64,000 bases of DNA from Cyclobacteriaceae bacterium (GCA_016787645.1 JAEUUF010000002.1:408472-472471), one strand, 5' to 3'. Counted from the first letter of the stretch, positions 15,958 through 24,816 are shown. Translations and numbers: made by a program. The notes: a model not told the origin generated them from the letters alone.

Positions 15958-17730
15958 CTATTTCCCTCCAGGCACAAGTTCCACCATACTGAAGTACATG
16001 AGGTAATGCCCCAGTTCCTTCTCGGGGTAAAGTCGGATCGTGACTATGCCCGGCTGCTTGATTTCCAGCTGGCCGACTTCTTCGGTTTTGTATTCGTACC
16101 ATCCGTTTGTCGGGATGACTTTGCCGCGGATGGTTTCGGTTCCATTGCTGATGATATAGGTTCCATCTTCCCAGCCGGGAATTGCGGCATAGGTTAGCAT
16201 CACTTTATAAGTGCCGGCTGTCTGAAAGTCGGCTTTCCATTCGATCCAATCCTCGGGACCTTGCATGCGGGAGATATGGAACTGCTGCTCTTCGCCTTTA
16301 CGGTTCGCTCGCTTTGCAGCTCTTCCGTGCGTGGATGCAGTGTTGTAATTGAGCGTGACTGTCTCCTGGCCGTTTTGCTTGACGATGAAGGGATCTACAT
16401 TGGGTTCGCCGGTGATTTCGAGGACGACCACCGAGTTGATGGAGTCAAGTGGATTGATGGGCACACCAACCGTCACGGCGCTGCCTTCTCGGGATAGTAG
16501 TAAGATGGTTTCGGGGTCCTTGAGCAGATAGGCATCTTTGATATCGTTGTTCAGCCCCGTGATCTCCAGCGACCCATCCTTAGGCCAGTCAAACACATGC
16601 AGGTATAAGCGCTGACCTTTCTGTGTGCAATAGCCCCAAGGGAGATCGCCCGGAAAGGGAGAAGCACTCGTGCCGTAAATACTTTCTCCATAGCGCGCCG
16701 TCCAGTTTCCCACGCGATTCAGAATATTTGCAGAGGGAGCAGGGATGACGCCCATGCCATCGGGCCCGACGTTCAATAAATAGTTGCCGCCCTTGCTGAC
16801 TACGGCCACCAGCCGACGAATGATTTCTTGAGGCTTCTTCCAATGCTGGTCGAACTTGCTGTAGCCCCAGGTATCGTTCAGCGTCTGCGGTGTCTCCCAA
16901 TATTCTTCGATACCTCCGGTGGGCATGCCGTTGTCCGTCATGCTCTGGTAGTCGCCGAGCAGTTCTTTGTCATAGTGCCCCACGCGGCCGTTGACGAGGC
17001 ATCCTGGCTGCAAGTTGTGCACCATGTCGGCAAATTCTTTTCCCTGTTCCTGGGTATACATGCCGCGATCGAACCACACGATGGAGATGGGCCCGTAGCC
17101 GGTCAGCAATTCTTTCAACTGCGGTTTGGCTTTTTCATCCAGGTATTTCCTGAACAGCTCCGGGTAAGCCATTGTATCAAGGCTTGATTGCGAGGAGTCA
17201 TAGTCCCACGTGTTCCCATAGGCGTATGGGCTGTCCCAGTCCTCGCGGTGCGAATAGTACACCCCGAACCTTATCCCTTCCGCGGCGCACGCATCGGCCA
17301 GTTCGCGGATCGGGTTCCGGCCGAAAGCGGTGTAGTCGGTGATGTTGTACGGGCTCACCTGGGAATGATACATGGCAAAGCCATCGTGGTGCTTGGCGGT
17401 AATGATGATGTATTTCATCCCGGTTCGCTTGGCGAGCGACACCCACTCGCGCGCGTTGAAGTTCACGGGGTTGAACGACTTAGCTACCTTCCGGTAATCT
17501 TCAACGGGGATTTTGAATCGTTCCATGATCCATTCCGCGATGTCACCTTGTTCTATTCGTTGGCCTTTCCATTCGCCGCCGAGCACGGAGTAGGGGCCCC
17601 AGTGGATGAACATCCCGAACTTGGCGTCCGTGAACCATTCCTTTGTCTTTTTCTCTTCTGCTTTTCTTTCCGGCGTGCAGTGCGCAGCGATGAGCGCGGT
17701 GAGAAGTAGGGCGATGAATTTTGTTTTCAT
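15958..17730 (-). CDS. Alpha-L-fucosidase, GH29
   Basis: A 590-residue secreted glycoside hydrolase. After a signal (MKTKFIALLLTALIAAHC) the catalytic (beta/alpha)8 barrel begins KEWFTDAKFGMFIHWGPYSV, the GH29 hallmark. It contains ITAKHHDGFAMYHS, and the catalytic nucleophile Asp is in ISIVWFDRG. The C-terminal third holds beta-sandwich domains, including a carbohydrate-binding-like region (residues about 470-590, QGPEDWIEWKADFQTAGTYKV). A cysteine at the end of the signal suggests a lipoprotein, but His at -1 makes the lipobox poor. It releases L-fucose from glycans outside the cell. An upstream extension to 17793 is open but runs into repeat DNA. Confidence 0.92.
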   Translation of the reverse strand: MKTKFIALLLTALIAAHCTPERKAEEKKTKEWFTDAKFGMFIHWGPYSVLGGEWKGQRIEQGDIAEWIMERFKIPVEDYRKVAKSFNPVNFNAREWVSLAKRTGMKYIIITAKHHDGFAMYHSQVSPYNITDYTAFGRNPIRELADACAAEGIRFGVYYSHREDWDSPYAYGNTWDYDSSQSSLDTMAYPELFRKYLDEKAKPQLKELLTGYGPISIVWFDRGMYTQEQGKEFADMVHNLQPGCLVNGRVGHYDKELLGDYQSMTDNGMPTGGIEEYWETPQTLNDTWGYSKFDQHWKKPQEIIRRLVAVVSKGGNYLLNVGPDGMGVIPAPSANILNRVGNWTARYGESIYGTSASPFPGDLPWGYCTQKGQRLYLHVFDWPKDGSLEITGLNNDIKDAYLLKDPETILLLSREGSAVTVGVPINPLDSINSVVVLEITGEPNVDPFIVKQNGQETVTLNYNTASTHGRAAKRANRKGEEQQFHISRMQGPEDWIEWKADFQTAGTYKVMLTYAAIPGWEDGTYIISNGTETIRGKVIPTNGWYEYKTEEVGQLEIKQPGIVTIRLYPEKELGHYLMYFSMVELVPGGK

Positions 17731-17756
17731 GGATGGAATGAAAGTTACAAAATTCA

Positions 17757-17903
17757 TTGTGGTACTTGCAGCTAAGTAGCTATTTGTTCCCACGACAGGC
17801 GGTTGGCTTTTAGCAGTTGGCCATTGGCTTTAGTGATACTCTGCCTTATGAAGGCCAACGGCCAATAGCCAAAAGCCAACAGCCTCTTGTGGGTACTGGT
17901 TAT
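17757..17903. repeat. Hairpin core with TTGGC heptamers, and an inverted half-element
   Basis: Core at 17757-17799: TTGTGGTACTTGCAGCTAAG, then TAGCTATTTGTTCCCACG, then ACAGG. It is followed by GGTTGGC, TTTTAGC, AGTTGGC and CATTGGC. A reversed array (GCCAACG, GCCAATA, GCCAAAA, GCCAACA) at about 17853-17883 leads into TTGTGGGTACT at 17887-17897, a second half-core. Confidence 0.75.
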
Positions 17904-17938
17904 TAAGTACCGAATAGTAGCCTAATTTTTCGGTTTGG

Positions 17939-18340
17939 TTATTGGCGCGTGTATTTCGAGACCGGAATGCAGCCGCCAGTGCCCGTGAAGGTGAGTGTCA
18001 GGGTTGTGCTCGTCACGGTATAGGTGGCTGATGATGGTCCCGAACTATCGGTCCAGCTTATGGTGTTGCCACTGACGGTATAGGCTTGTGAGATCGACGC
18101 ACCGGTCACAGCAATCGTCATCATAGTGTCTGTGAAATTGATAGTATAACACGGGTAACCAGGACCTCCACAAGGCCCCTCTGCTTTGTTCTGGTTTGTG
18201 TCCGTGCATCCAGAGATGGCTGTGGTGGTCATTAGCCAGGTGCCTACAAGGGATGGAGCGGGAGTTGGATCTTTACTTTTGTTGCAGTGGGTTACTGCCA
18301 ACAGGGTAATTATGGAAATTAAAATAGCTGACCTTCTCAT
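17939..18340 (-). CDS. Lipocalin-like lipoprotein
   Basis: A 133-residue protein with a lipoprotein signal (MRRSAILISIITLLAVTHC; cysteine at 19). It has a short strand-rich mature domain beginning SLVGTWLMTTTAISGC and ending TLTLTFTGTGGCIPVSKYTRQ, the pattern of Bacteroidota lipocalin-like (lipocalin_5 type) lipoproteins. Paired cysteines near both ends could form a disulfide. The frame extends to 18430, but the ATG at 18340 gives the proper signal. Probably surface or periplasmic; ligand unknown. Confidence 0.7.
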   Translation of the reverse strand: MRRSAILISIITLLAVTHCNKSKDPTPAPSLVGTWLMTTTAISGCTDTNQNKAEGPCGGPGYPCYTINFTDTMMTIAVTGASISQAYTVSGNTISWTDSSGPSSATYTVTSTTLTLTFTGTGGCIPVSKYTRQ

Positions 18341-18560
18341 GGGCTGAGGGTTTGAATAACCTGTCACGTAACGATGTATGATCAGGCAAATTTTGCTCCC
18401 CACATACTGTGCTTCAATGATGGTTGTCATTCGAGCATTTGAGAATTGATAGCTGGTGAATACAAACAGGAGAGACCCTGCCAGGAGGTAATTTAAAAAG
18501 GCAGTAATTCTTCACTTTTGCCCTGCAATCGGGTAACTTAATGCTAAGCAACGAAGTCCC

Positions 18561-19289
18561 ATGGAAGGCGAGCGAAAATCACGGCTCATTTTCTATTTTC
18601 AACTGGTCGTCGGCATTGTCGTTTATGCCCTGTTCAACAGCACTTCCATTATCGAGAAAGCTTCTGAAGACCTTGCAAGAAGCACTTCTCGCAAGAAGGC
18701 ACTCCTGATTGTCCTGTCTGCACTGGCGGTTCTTGCCGTGCTTGCGGCGATCGCCGTGGCATTACTGGGATCAGCCAGGGAAACATCCCTGTCACAAAAG
18801 ACCGGTGCCGATCAGGCGGCCCTTCGGCAAGAATTGTCTGTCTATTTCCTGGAGCACAATGTTCAAGGAGAGCCCCAGTTTTTTCCCATAGATGACCAAC
18901 TGAGGGTAGAGGCTACGTTAGGAGAGCTCGCGTTGACGCCGACAGAAGCTATCTCGCCCGACACACTTGTGCCAGCCACCCGGATTTCATTCACCATTTC
19001 CGGGCCGTCCGTCTCGCTGCCGGTTTACTATACCTCACCGGATTATTTGATGGGTTCATCTCCGGCCCCGCGGCATGTCCTTATGGTGTTCTTCAAGGAC
19101 CTGACTAATGGAACTGAGACGCCAGAAAAGGGAAGATACCTTCTTTTGCCAGCTACGCCCGGTCCAATGAATCTCGACTTCAACCTGTCGCGCCTCTTGC
19201 CGTGTTTCTATTTTAATGAGAAACCTTGTCCGCCATTGACCAGCGAGCACCTCATCAATTTGTCAATTCGGGCCGGCCAGAAGAATTGA
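18561..19289 (+). CDS. Membrane-anchored protein with DUF1684-like C-terminus
   Basis: A 242-residue protein. Two hydrophobic helices (about residues 10-28 and 46-68) precede an extracytoplasmic part. The C-terminal 60 residues (KGRYLLLPATPGPMNLDFNL and CFYFNEKPCPPLTSEHLINL) resemble the end of DUF1684 proteins, with the conserved N/D-F-N and CPxP pattern. Usual DUF1684 proteins are larger and lipoprotein-anchored, so this two-helix version is unusual. Function unknown. It stands alone between divergent lipocalin and unknown genes. Confidence 0.6.
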   Translation: MEGERKSRLIFYFQLVVGIVVYALFNSTSIIEKASEDLARSTSRKKALLIVLSALAVLAVLAAIAVALLGSARETSLSQKTGADQAALRQELSVYFLEHNVQGEPQFFPIDDQLRVEATLGELALTPTEAISPDTLVPATRISFTISGPSVSLPVYYTSPDYLMGSSPAPRHVLMVFFKDLTNGTETPEKGRYLLLPATPGPMNLDFNLSRLLPCFYFNEKPCPPLTSEHLINLSIRAGQKN

Positions 19290-19305
19290 CAGGTCTTGAT
19301 TTTCG

Positions 19306-19364
19306 CTGCTCGTAGCTGAGTATCCCCACGACAGGCTATTGGCTATTGGCGGTTGGCTGTTGGC
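19306..19364. repeat. Short hairpin core plus GGCTATT heptamers
   Basis: GCTGCTCGTAGCTGAGTATC, then CCCACGACAGG, then GGCTATT, GGCTATT, GGCGGTT, GGCTGTT. The core is a shortened copy of the one at 20294-20340. Confidence 0.7.
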
Positions 19365-19390
19365 TTGATGATATTTTTCGAAAGAGAGAA

Positions 19391-20266
19391 ATGAATTTAT
19401 GTTTCTCTGGTTGCCTGGCGGCTAGTATATTGGGAAGTGTGAATTGGCTTGTATGTAGTGTATTGGTGGCTGTTTCGTTCTCGGGATGGGCGCAGCAAAG
19501 AAAGGAGATCTTGTTTCAATTCAGGGACTCTCCTTCGCAAACCCATTTTCACGAGACAAAGGAGATTATTTATCAACAGATTCGGTGGCATGGTGCAGAG
19601 GATAAGCTTCAGCGCCTGAAGGACAATAATGCTCCGCTATTGACAACCGATACAGTCGTCACCACGCATAGACTGAAAGTGACGAGCGGAAATGCAGACT
19701 CAATGTCCTCCTTTTTCCTCACTATGGAATATGTGGCCAGCAGTACCACAAGTAAGAAAGTGAGATGGCCACAAGGGACAGTAATTTTTGGTCATGTTGA
19801 CTCTAACCGCCCGACACATATTGATTCGGTAAATGGCCCGGGGCTGAGCGATGCCGATGAGAAGAAGCTGATCAATTCGTTTCAGCGTAGCATCGATGAA
19901 CTGTACTTTCCGGCCAGGCGGATGGGAGTGGGCGACACCCTGGTGACTCACTCACTAGTTTCTATTCCGTTTTTCGATAAGTCGTGGAATATGGACATAT
20001 CATCAACCTATGAATTGATGAGCATCGGTCCCAAAACGGCGGACTTGAGTATAACTATTCTATTTACGTTGATTGACTCCAATCTTCCGTATGAAATAAA
20101 GGTCACCGGCGGCGGGAAAGGAAAGGTCGTATACGATATCGCCAACAGCGTTGGCATCTACCGGGAAAACAACTTAAGAATGGTGGTTGAGGTCAAATTC
20201 CTCCCGGATTTGAATTTTGAGATGATCCAGACTTCAAGCTATGTCAGCCAGGTAACTGGCAAATAA
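19391..20266 (+). CDS. Exported protein of unknown function
   Basis: A 291-residue protein from the ATG at 19391. A hydrophobic segment (VNWLVCSVLVAVSFSGWA, residues about 18-36) acts as a signal peptide or anchor and ends at AQQRK. The mature part is strand-rich with alternating polar residues (TDTVVTTHRLKVTSG, DLSITILFTLID, MVVEVKFLPDLNFEMIQ), like periplasmic beta-rich proteins of Bacteroidota. I do not recognise the family. The frame opens upstream at 19346, but that start is inside a repeat array. Confidence 0.6.
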   Translation: MNLCFSGCLAASILGSVNWLVCSVLVAVSFSGWAQQRKEILFQFRDSPSQTHFHETKEIIYQQIRWHGAEDKLQRLKDNNAPLLTTDTVVTTHRLKVTSGNADSMSSFFLTMEYVASSTTSKKVRWPQGTVIFGHVDSNRPTHIDSVNGPGLSDADEKKLINSFQRSIDELYFPARRMGVGDTLVTHSLVSIPFFDKSWNMDISSTYELMSIGPKTADLSITILFTLIDSNLPYEIKVTGGGKGKVVYDIANSVGIYRENNLRMVVEVKFLPDLNFEMIQTSSYVSQVTGK

Positions 20267-20280
20267 TTCATCTGAGAGTT

Positions 20281-20452
20281 TTCAGCCTTCAGCCAATTGT
20301 GGGTACTCATTGCCAAGTAGCTAATTATTCACACGACAGGCTATTGGCTATTGGCGGTTGGGTATTGGCTTTTGTGTCACTCTTGTCCAAGCTGGTAGTC
20401 AACGGCCTTCTGCTTTTAGCCTTCAGCCTTTAGCCTAACATGGGTACTGTTG
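20281..20452. repeat. Best-preserved composite inverted element
   Basis: TTCAGCC heptamers, then the core AATTGTGGGTACTCATTGCC, then AAGTAGCTAATTATTCACAC, then GACAGG (20294-20340), then GGCTATT, GGCTATT, GGCGGTT, GGGTATT (20339-20366). A reversed array follows at 20404-20438 (GGCCTTC, TGCTTTT, AGCCTTC, AGCCTTT, AGCCTAA), running into CATGGGTACT. It fills the 230-bp gap before the cupin gene. Confidence 0.75.
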
Positions 20453-20498
20453 ACCAATCGTGTACCTTAGGAGTCACAACTCATAATTTCAACTTCCC

Positions 20499-20936
20499 AT
20501 GACCAGGATTATTCTACTTATAGTCTCCAGTTGTATTGCTCTTTCTTGCAACCAGTCAGCGAAACCAGCGAACGACCTAACCAGTGATGAATCGACACGT
20601 ACGGTAAAAGCTGTGCCCGCTGATTCAACCGAGATTGATTTTGCGGTGGTCTCGCCTAGCCAGGCGAAGGTTCTACTGGAGAATGAATACGTGCGCGTGA
20701 TTGAATACAGCCTCAAACCCGGCGAGAAGGACACCCCACATACGCATCCCCCGAAATCTTCCTACGTCATTTCCGGCGGGATGCTTCGCGTGTACCCGGA
20801 AGGTGGAGAACCGTTTGATGCCGAAGAGGTGAAAGGGATGACCGAGTGGTCGGGGAGGGTAGGTAAGCACTATGTGGAGAATATTGGGAGTACGACGGTG
20901 ACGATCTTGTTGACGGAAGTGAAGGCGGCGCGGTAG
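20499..20936 (+). CDS. Cupin-domain lipoprotein
   Basis: A 145-residue protein with a type II signal (MTRIILLIVSSCIALSC; lipobox LSC). A single small cupin barrel follows: VRVIEYSLKPGEKDTPHTHP is cupin motif 1, with two His that could bind metal, and SYVISGGMLRVYPEGGE follows it. The second motif is GKHYVENIGS. It probably works at the outer membrane or in the periplasm. It converges with the VWA gene at 20999, with a hairpin repeat in the 62-bp gap. Confidence 0.8.
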   Translation: MTRIILLIVSSCIALSCNQSAKPANDLTSDESTRTVKAVPADSTEIDFAVVSPSQAKVLLENEYVRVIEYSLKPGEKDTPHTHPPKSSYVISGGMLRVYPEGGEPFDAEEVKGMTEWSGRVGKHYVENIGSTTVTILLTEVKAAR

Positions 20937-20942
20937 GCCTCA

Positions 20943-20976
20943 CCCCCCGGCCCCCTCTCCGTAAGACGGAGAGGGG
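20943..20976. repeat. Convergent-gap hairpin repeat, copy 1
   Basis: CCCCTCTCCGT (20952-20962) pairs perfectly with ACGGAGAGGGG (20966-20976) around AAG, preceded by CACCCCCCGGC. The same leader and stem design is at 30456-30492, also between two convergent genes. It may act as a two-way transcription stop although no T-run follows. Confidence 0.75.
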
Positions 20977-20998
20977 AGGGCAGTTCACAGTTCACTGC

Positions 20999-22159
20999 TT
21001 ACCGTTTCACTTCTTCCCACACCAGGTCCTTCGACTTCGCGATTCCGCGGATCGCTTTGATCATCGCAGCATCGAGCATAGTGTCTTCATTGTTTGTTGG
21101 TGTGTTCGAGGCGATGTAGGCCTGGCGTTTTTTGTTCAGCTCCTGGATTTCGTCCTGGATCTTCTTGCGCTCACTGGCTTTCTGGTTCACATAGTCCTTG
21201 CGTTGTGCTGCCGACATGCCCTGCATTTCCTTGGGGAGTTGGGCGGCGGGAGCGGAGGCGATGATGCTTTCATCTTCCTTCGCGGCGTCTACGAGGTCCC
21301 AGCTGGAATTGGTGTAGGCGTGGGAGCTCTTCGAGACGGCACGCTCGACTTTGTTAGCCATGCCATAGCTCTCGGCATTTTGGTCCTGGGTAGCCTGCGC
21401 GGCTTTCTTCTGTTCGCCGGCAGCGCCATACTGGATGTAAGTTTTGTTCAGGCGGTCGTTGCATTCCGCGATTTTGGAATCGTACGGGGTGGAGATGTAA
21501 ACGGTCTTGCGGTTTTGCTCGATGCTCATATAGCTGCCGCCCGTGAGATCGGCACCGTCTTTCCAGTTCGTGCGGATGCCTTCATCGAAATCTCCGCAGA
21601 AGATCGTGTTGACCACCACACCTTTTTCTTTGGCCACGGAGCAGGCGAGGCGGTAGGAGACGGAGCCCTGGGTGAACGGCTCGTTGCCGGCGATGAAAAT
21701 CATTTTCAGATCCGCATCGGAGGAGGACCATGCCAGTTGGTTCAGTGAGGTACGGATCACGTGACCGCAGAACTCATTGCCGCCGTTGGTGCTAAGGGCG
21801 AACAGTTTCTCAGAGATCAGGTCCAGGTCGCTGGTCAGGCCGCTCACCTGGCGGAGATATCCTTCCGAGGCGGGGAGGCCGTCGTTGCCGTATTCGTACA
21901 GCGCAATTTTGATGTGGGGCCTTGAGCCGTCGCCGCATTTCGCCGCGGACAGTTCGTTCACGATCTTCCATAACTGTGATTTGGCCTGGTCGATGAGGCC
22001 ATCCATGCTGTTGCTGGTGTCCAGCAGCAAGGCGAGCATGATTTGCTGGTCTTTCCGCGGTTCAGCATCGTGAATGGACCGGAATCCAGACAGCAGGGTG
22101 ATCCCCACCATGACCATGGCCACCTTTAGGAGGCGCAGGCCGAAGTTGTTTGTTTTCAT
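20999..22159 (-). CDS. VWA-domain protein
   Basis: A 386-residue exported protein. The N-terminal signal or anchor (about residues 8-27) is followed by a von Willebrand A domain with the MIDAS motif DTSNSM (LALLLDTSNSMDG) and TDLDLISEKLF-type helices, to about residue 230. A long helical C-terminus (KASERKKIQDEIQELNKKRQ) looks coiled-coil. VWA domains bind protein partners through a divalent metal; the helical tail suggests a scaffold. No MoxR ATPase is nearby. Upstream is a long repeat block. Confidence 0.85.
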   Translation of the reverse strand: MKTNNFGLRLLKVAMVMVGITLLSGFRSIHDAEPRKDQQIMLALLLDTSNSMDGLIDQAKSQLWKIVNELSAAKCGDGSRPHIKIALYEYGNDGLPASEGYLRQVSGLTSDLDLISEKLFALSTNGGNEFCGHVIRTSLNQLAWSSSDADLKMIFIAGNEPFTQGSVSYRLACSVAKEKGVVVNTIFCGDFDEGIRTNWKDGADLTGGSYMSIEQNRKTVYISTPYDSKIAECNDRLNKTYIQYGAAGEQKKAAQATQDQNAESYGMANKVERAVSKSSHAYTNSSWDLVDAAKEDESIIASAPAAQLPKEMQGMSAAQRKDYVNQKASERKKIQDEIQELNKKRQAYIASNTPTNNEDTMLDAAMIKAIRGIAKSKDLVWEEVKR

Positions 22160-22240
22160 ACAATAAGCGTTTAAAGTTTATTGTAGGATGCAGCGCGGAG
22201 TGGGATTCCATAAGATTGAGTAAAGATTTTTGAGGGTGGG

Positions 22241-22405
22241 GGTAGCGAAGCGGCGCGTTCCCACAACAGGCGGTTGGCTGTTGGCGGTTGGCTTTTGGCT
22301 GAAGGCGAATGGCTAAAGGCTAAAAGCTGAAAGCTAAAAGCGGAGGGAACAAAGTTGTATTGTTGAGTTTTCAGCCTTAAGCCTTAAGCTTTGAACTTTC
22401 AGCTC
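22241..22405. repeat. Ten perfect-length heptamers plus an inverted five-unit array
   Basis: Core fragment GTAGCGAAGCGGCGCGTTCC then CACAACAGG (22242-22270). Then ten units with no phase slip (22272-22341): GGTTGGC, TGTTGGC, GGTTGGC, TTTTGGC, TGAAGGC, GAATGGC, TAAAGGC, TAAAAGC, TGAAAGC, TAAAAGC. Five units of opposite orientation follow (22371-22405): TCAGCCT, TAAGCCT, TAAGCTT, TGAACTT, TCAGCTC. The series shows the TTGGC words drifting into the AAAGC words. No gene in this 312-bp gap. Confidence 0.85.
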
Positions 22406-22471
22406 TTCACGCTGGCATTAGGTTTGTAGCAAAGTTGTTATCTTTTCGACCCTAACCCCCAACGTCAACCT

Positions 22472-24643
22472 ATGAATCGCATTGTACTTTTCGTCCTGCT
22501 GATTGCGGTCACCCCGCTACTGTCTCATGCCCAACAAGTCTCCGTCTATACCGACGACTTCTCAGGAACGCACGTCGACCTTGGCCCAGGCCAGTACGAC
22601 TACAAGAAACTGACCATCAACGGCGCCTCCAGCATCGCCTCGTTCAAGGTTCCGGCCGGGTTGAAAGTGACGTATTACGCGAAAGACAACTTCGAGGGAA
22701 ATTCACTCATCATCATGGGCGACATCAGTCCCAAGGAACTCCAGGCCAAAGGCTTCGGGTGGAACACGCTTAACTTCCCCTCTCTCATTATTGAACGGGC
22801 TCCCGTCCAGCCCCAGGGGCCGCATGTGACCATCTACCAGGACAACTTCTCCGGAGCGTACAGCTACCTGGTGCCGGGAAAACACGAGTTTGGCGCGTTT
22901 GGCATCGGCAATGATCAGCTTTCGTCGATAAAGATTCCCAAAGGGCTCAAGGTGGTGTTGTATGAACACGGCGGGTTCCAGGGGCGCACGCTTGAACTCA
23001 CGCACGACACCGGTGCGGAAGAGCTGATTCGAAATAAGTTCAACGACCAGGCTTCCTCGCTGATTGTGGAAGTGTTGCCCGAGCCGGCCAAGCCCGTGGA
23101 ACCAACGACACCGGCAACACCCGCCGTGGTGGTTCCGGTGGTAGCACCGGCGGTAGTGGAGGTGCCGAAACCCAAGCCGGCTGACGCCGAACCGATAGTC
23201 ACCATTTATGAAGGCGATTTTACAGGCAACTCCAAAGACCTGCGCGCAGGGAAATATTCGTTAGATCGGCTAGGTATCCGCAATGATGAATTGTCTTCGA
23301 TCAGCGTGCCCCGCGGATTCCGGGTTACGTTGTTTGATGGCGATGCGTTTGAAGGCCGCTCCCTGATCCTCACCGCCGACGCCCGCGCTGCCGATTTGCA
23401 CGATGCGCTGTTCAGCAACATCACCTCGTCGATCATCGTCGAGTCCATTCCCATGGTGGTGATCTTTGAAGGCGACTACAACGGCGCCCGGAAGGTATTG
23501 GATCCCGGCAAGTACATGGGTGTTGACATCGGTATCGCCAGTGTGTCTTCGGTGAAAGTACCGGAAGGATACAAGGTCACCTTGTACGAGAAAGACAACT
23601 TCAGTGGCCGCTCCCTCGTGCTCACCCACGATACCGGCACCGACTATCTTGCGAAGAATAAGTTCGACAACATCACATCCTCGCTGATCGTGGAGACTGC
23701 GCCGGTCACCGTGCCAATGGTCACGCTCTACAAGGGTGATTATTCCGGAACATCGGCCAAGTTTCCGATCGGCCGTTACGATTTCCGCGACGGTGCCTAT
23801 GAAGACAATGTGGTGTCTTCCATCCGGATCCCGCGCGGGCTTCAAGTCACGCTCTATGAAAGCGGTTCGTTCCGCGGACGCTCCATGGTGTTGCGAAAAG
23901 ATACCGGGATCGATTTCTTCCGGGAGAACCAGTTTGAGGGTATCGCCACATCCATGGTGGTGGAAGATATTCCTGAATCCGAATTGTTTGTGACGCTCTA
24001 CGAGCAGGTGAATTCCGGCTTTGAAGAGAAGGTAGGTCCCGGCCGCTACAACGCCGCCGACCTCCGGATCGGCGACAATCGCATTACTTCGGTGAAAGTA
24101 CCCAAGGGAATGCGGGTGATCTTGCACGAAGATGCCGACTTCAAGGGGAGGAGCATGACATTTGAACGCGACGGCGACTTGACGATTTCCCAGGTGTTTG
24201 ATAACCGGACTTCATCCCTCATTGTGGAAGACCTGTTCACACCGATCGTTTCCCCCCTGCCAGAAGCACCGGCACCGGCGCCCACACCAACACCCGCACC
24301 GGTGGTAGTGGCTCCCGTAGTGGTGGCAGAGGCCGCGCTGCCGGCCGCACCTCCTTGCGAAATGACTTCCGACCAGTATGCCAGTGCCATAAACGCGATT
24401 GCATCGAAGTCGTTCCGCGACGAGAAGATGGACATGGCGAAGCTGGCGACGAAGGAAAAGTGCCTCACCAACACCCAGATCCGCGGCATCGCCAAGCTCT
24501 TCTCGTTTGAGGACCAGTCGCTGGAGTTTGTCAAGTACGCCTACGACCACGCCACCGAAAAGTCAGAGTACTATACGTTGACGGACATCTTTACGTTCAT
24601 GTCTAGCAAGGATGAGTTCATGACGTTCTTGAAGGGGAAGTAG
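22472..24643 (+). CDS. Secreted protein with six beta/gamma-crystallin repeats and a DUF4476-like C-terminus
   Basis: A 723-residue protein: signal peptide (about residues 1-20), then six beta/gamma-crystallin-like domains. Each starts with a phrase like VTIYQDNFSGA and ends with one like NITSSLIVE. Calcium-binding-type motifs (N/D)(N/D)xx(S/T)S recur: NDQLSS, NDELSS, DNVVSS, DNRITS, NITSS. Domains 2 and 3 are separated by a Pro/Ala/Val linker, and a second Pro/Ala linker precedes the last 95 residues. That tail (CEMTSDQYASAI, LFSFEDQSLEFVKYAYDH) matches the DUF4476 pattern of Bacteroidota. Likely an envelope or matrix protein that may fold or bind on calcium. Confidence 0.85.
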   Translation: MNRIVLFVLLIAVTPLLSHAQQVSVYTDDFSGTHVDLGPGQYDYKKLTINGASSIASFKVPAGLKVTYYAKDNFEGNSLIIMGDISPKELQAKGFGWNTLNFPSLIIERAPVQPQGPHVTIYQDNFSGAYSYLVPGKHEFGAFGIGNDQLSSIKIPKGLKVVLYEHGGFQGRTLELTHDTGAEELIRNKFNDQASSLIVEVLPEPAKPVEPTTPATPAVVVPVVAPAVVEVPKPKPADAEPIVTIYEGDFTGNSKDLRAGKYSLDRLGIRNDELSSISVPRGFRVTLFDGDAFEGRSLILTADARAADLHDALFSNITSSIIVESIPMVVIFEGDYNGARKVLDPGKYMGVDIGIASVSSVKVPEGYKVTLYEKDNFSGRSLVLTHDTGTDYLAKNKFDNITSSLIVETAPVTVPMVTLYKGDYSGTSAKFPIGRYDFRDGAYEDNVVSSIRIPRGLQVTLYESGSFRGRSMVLRKDTGIDFFRENQFEGIATSMVVEDIPESELFVTLYEQVNSGFEEKVGPGRYNAADLRIGDNRITSVKVPKGMRVILHEDADFKGRSMTFERDGDLTISQVFDNRTSSLIVEDLFTPIVSPLPEAPAPAPTPTPAPVVVAPVVVAEAALPAAPPCEMTSDQYASAINAIASKSFRDEKMDMAKLATKEKCLTNTQIRGIAKLFSFEDQSLEFVKYAYDHATEKSEYYTLTDIFTFMSSKDEFMTFLKGK

Positions 24644-24649
24644 GAGCCG

Positions 24650-24814
24650 GTAGCGAAGCGGGGTGTTCCCACGACAGGCGGTTGGCGATTGGCTGCTGGC
24701 TGAAGGCTGTTGGCTGAAGGCTTTTGGCCAATGTATATCTACACTTCGATAATCAACGTCCGTTTACAGACCACTGATTACTACTTACCGATCACTGGTC
24801 ACCGTTCACCGACT
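24650..24814. repeat. Core fragment, seven TTGGC heptamers and an inverted CACCGTT array
   Basis: GGTAGCGAAGCGGGGTGTTC then CCACGACAGG (24650-24680). Units 24681-24729: GGTTGGC, GATTGGC, TGCTGGC, TGAAGGC, TGTTGGC, TGAAGGC, TTTTGGC. Units 24773-24814: CACTGAT, TACTACT, TACCGAT, CACTGGT, CACCGTT, CACCGAC, the reverse complement of the GTGATCG family. The array ends 2 bp from the methyltransferase stop. Confidence 0.8.
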
Positions 24815-24816
24815 CC

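Noticed and set aside
19346-19390. Upstream start of the unknown exported protein at 19391
   Set aside because: It lies inside the GGCTATT/GGCGGTT array and its vicinity, and would displace the hydrophobic signal segment.
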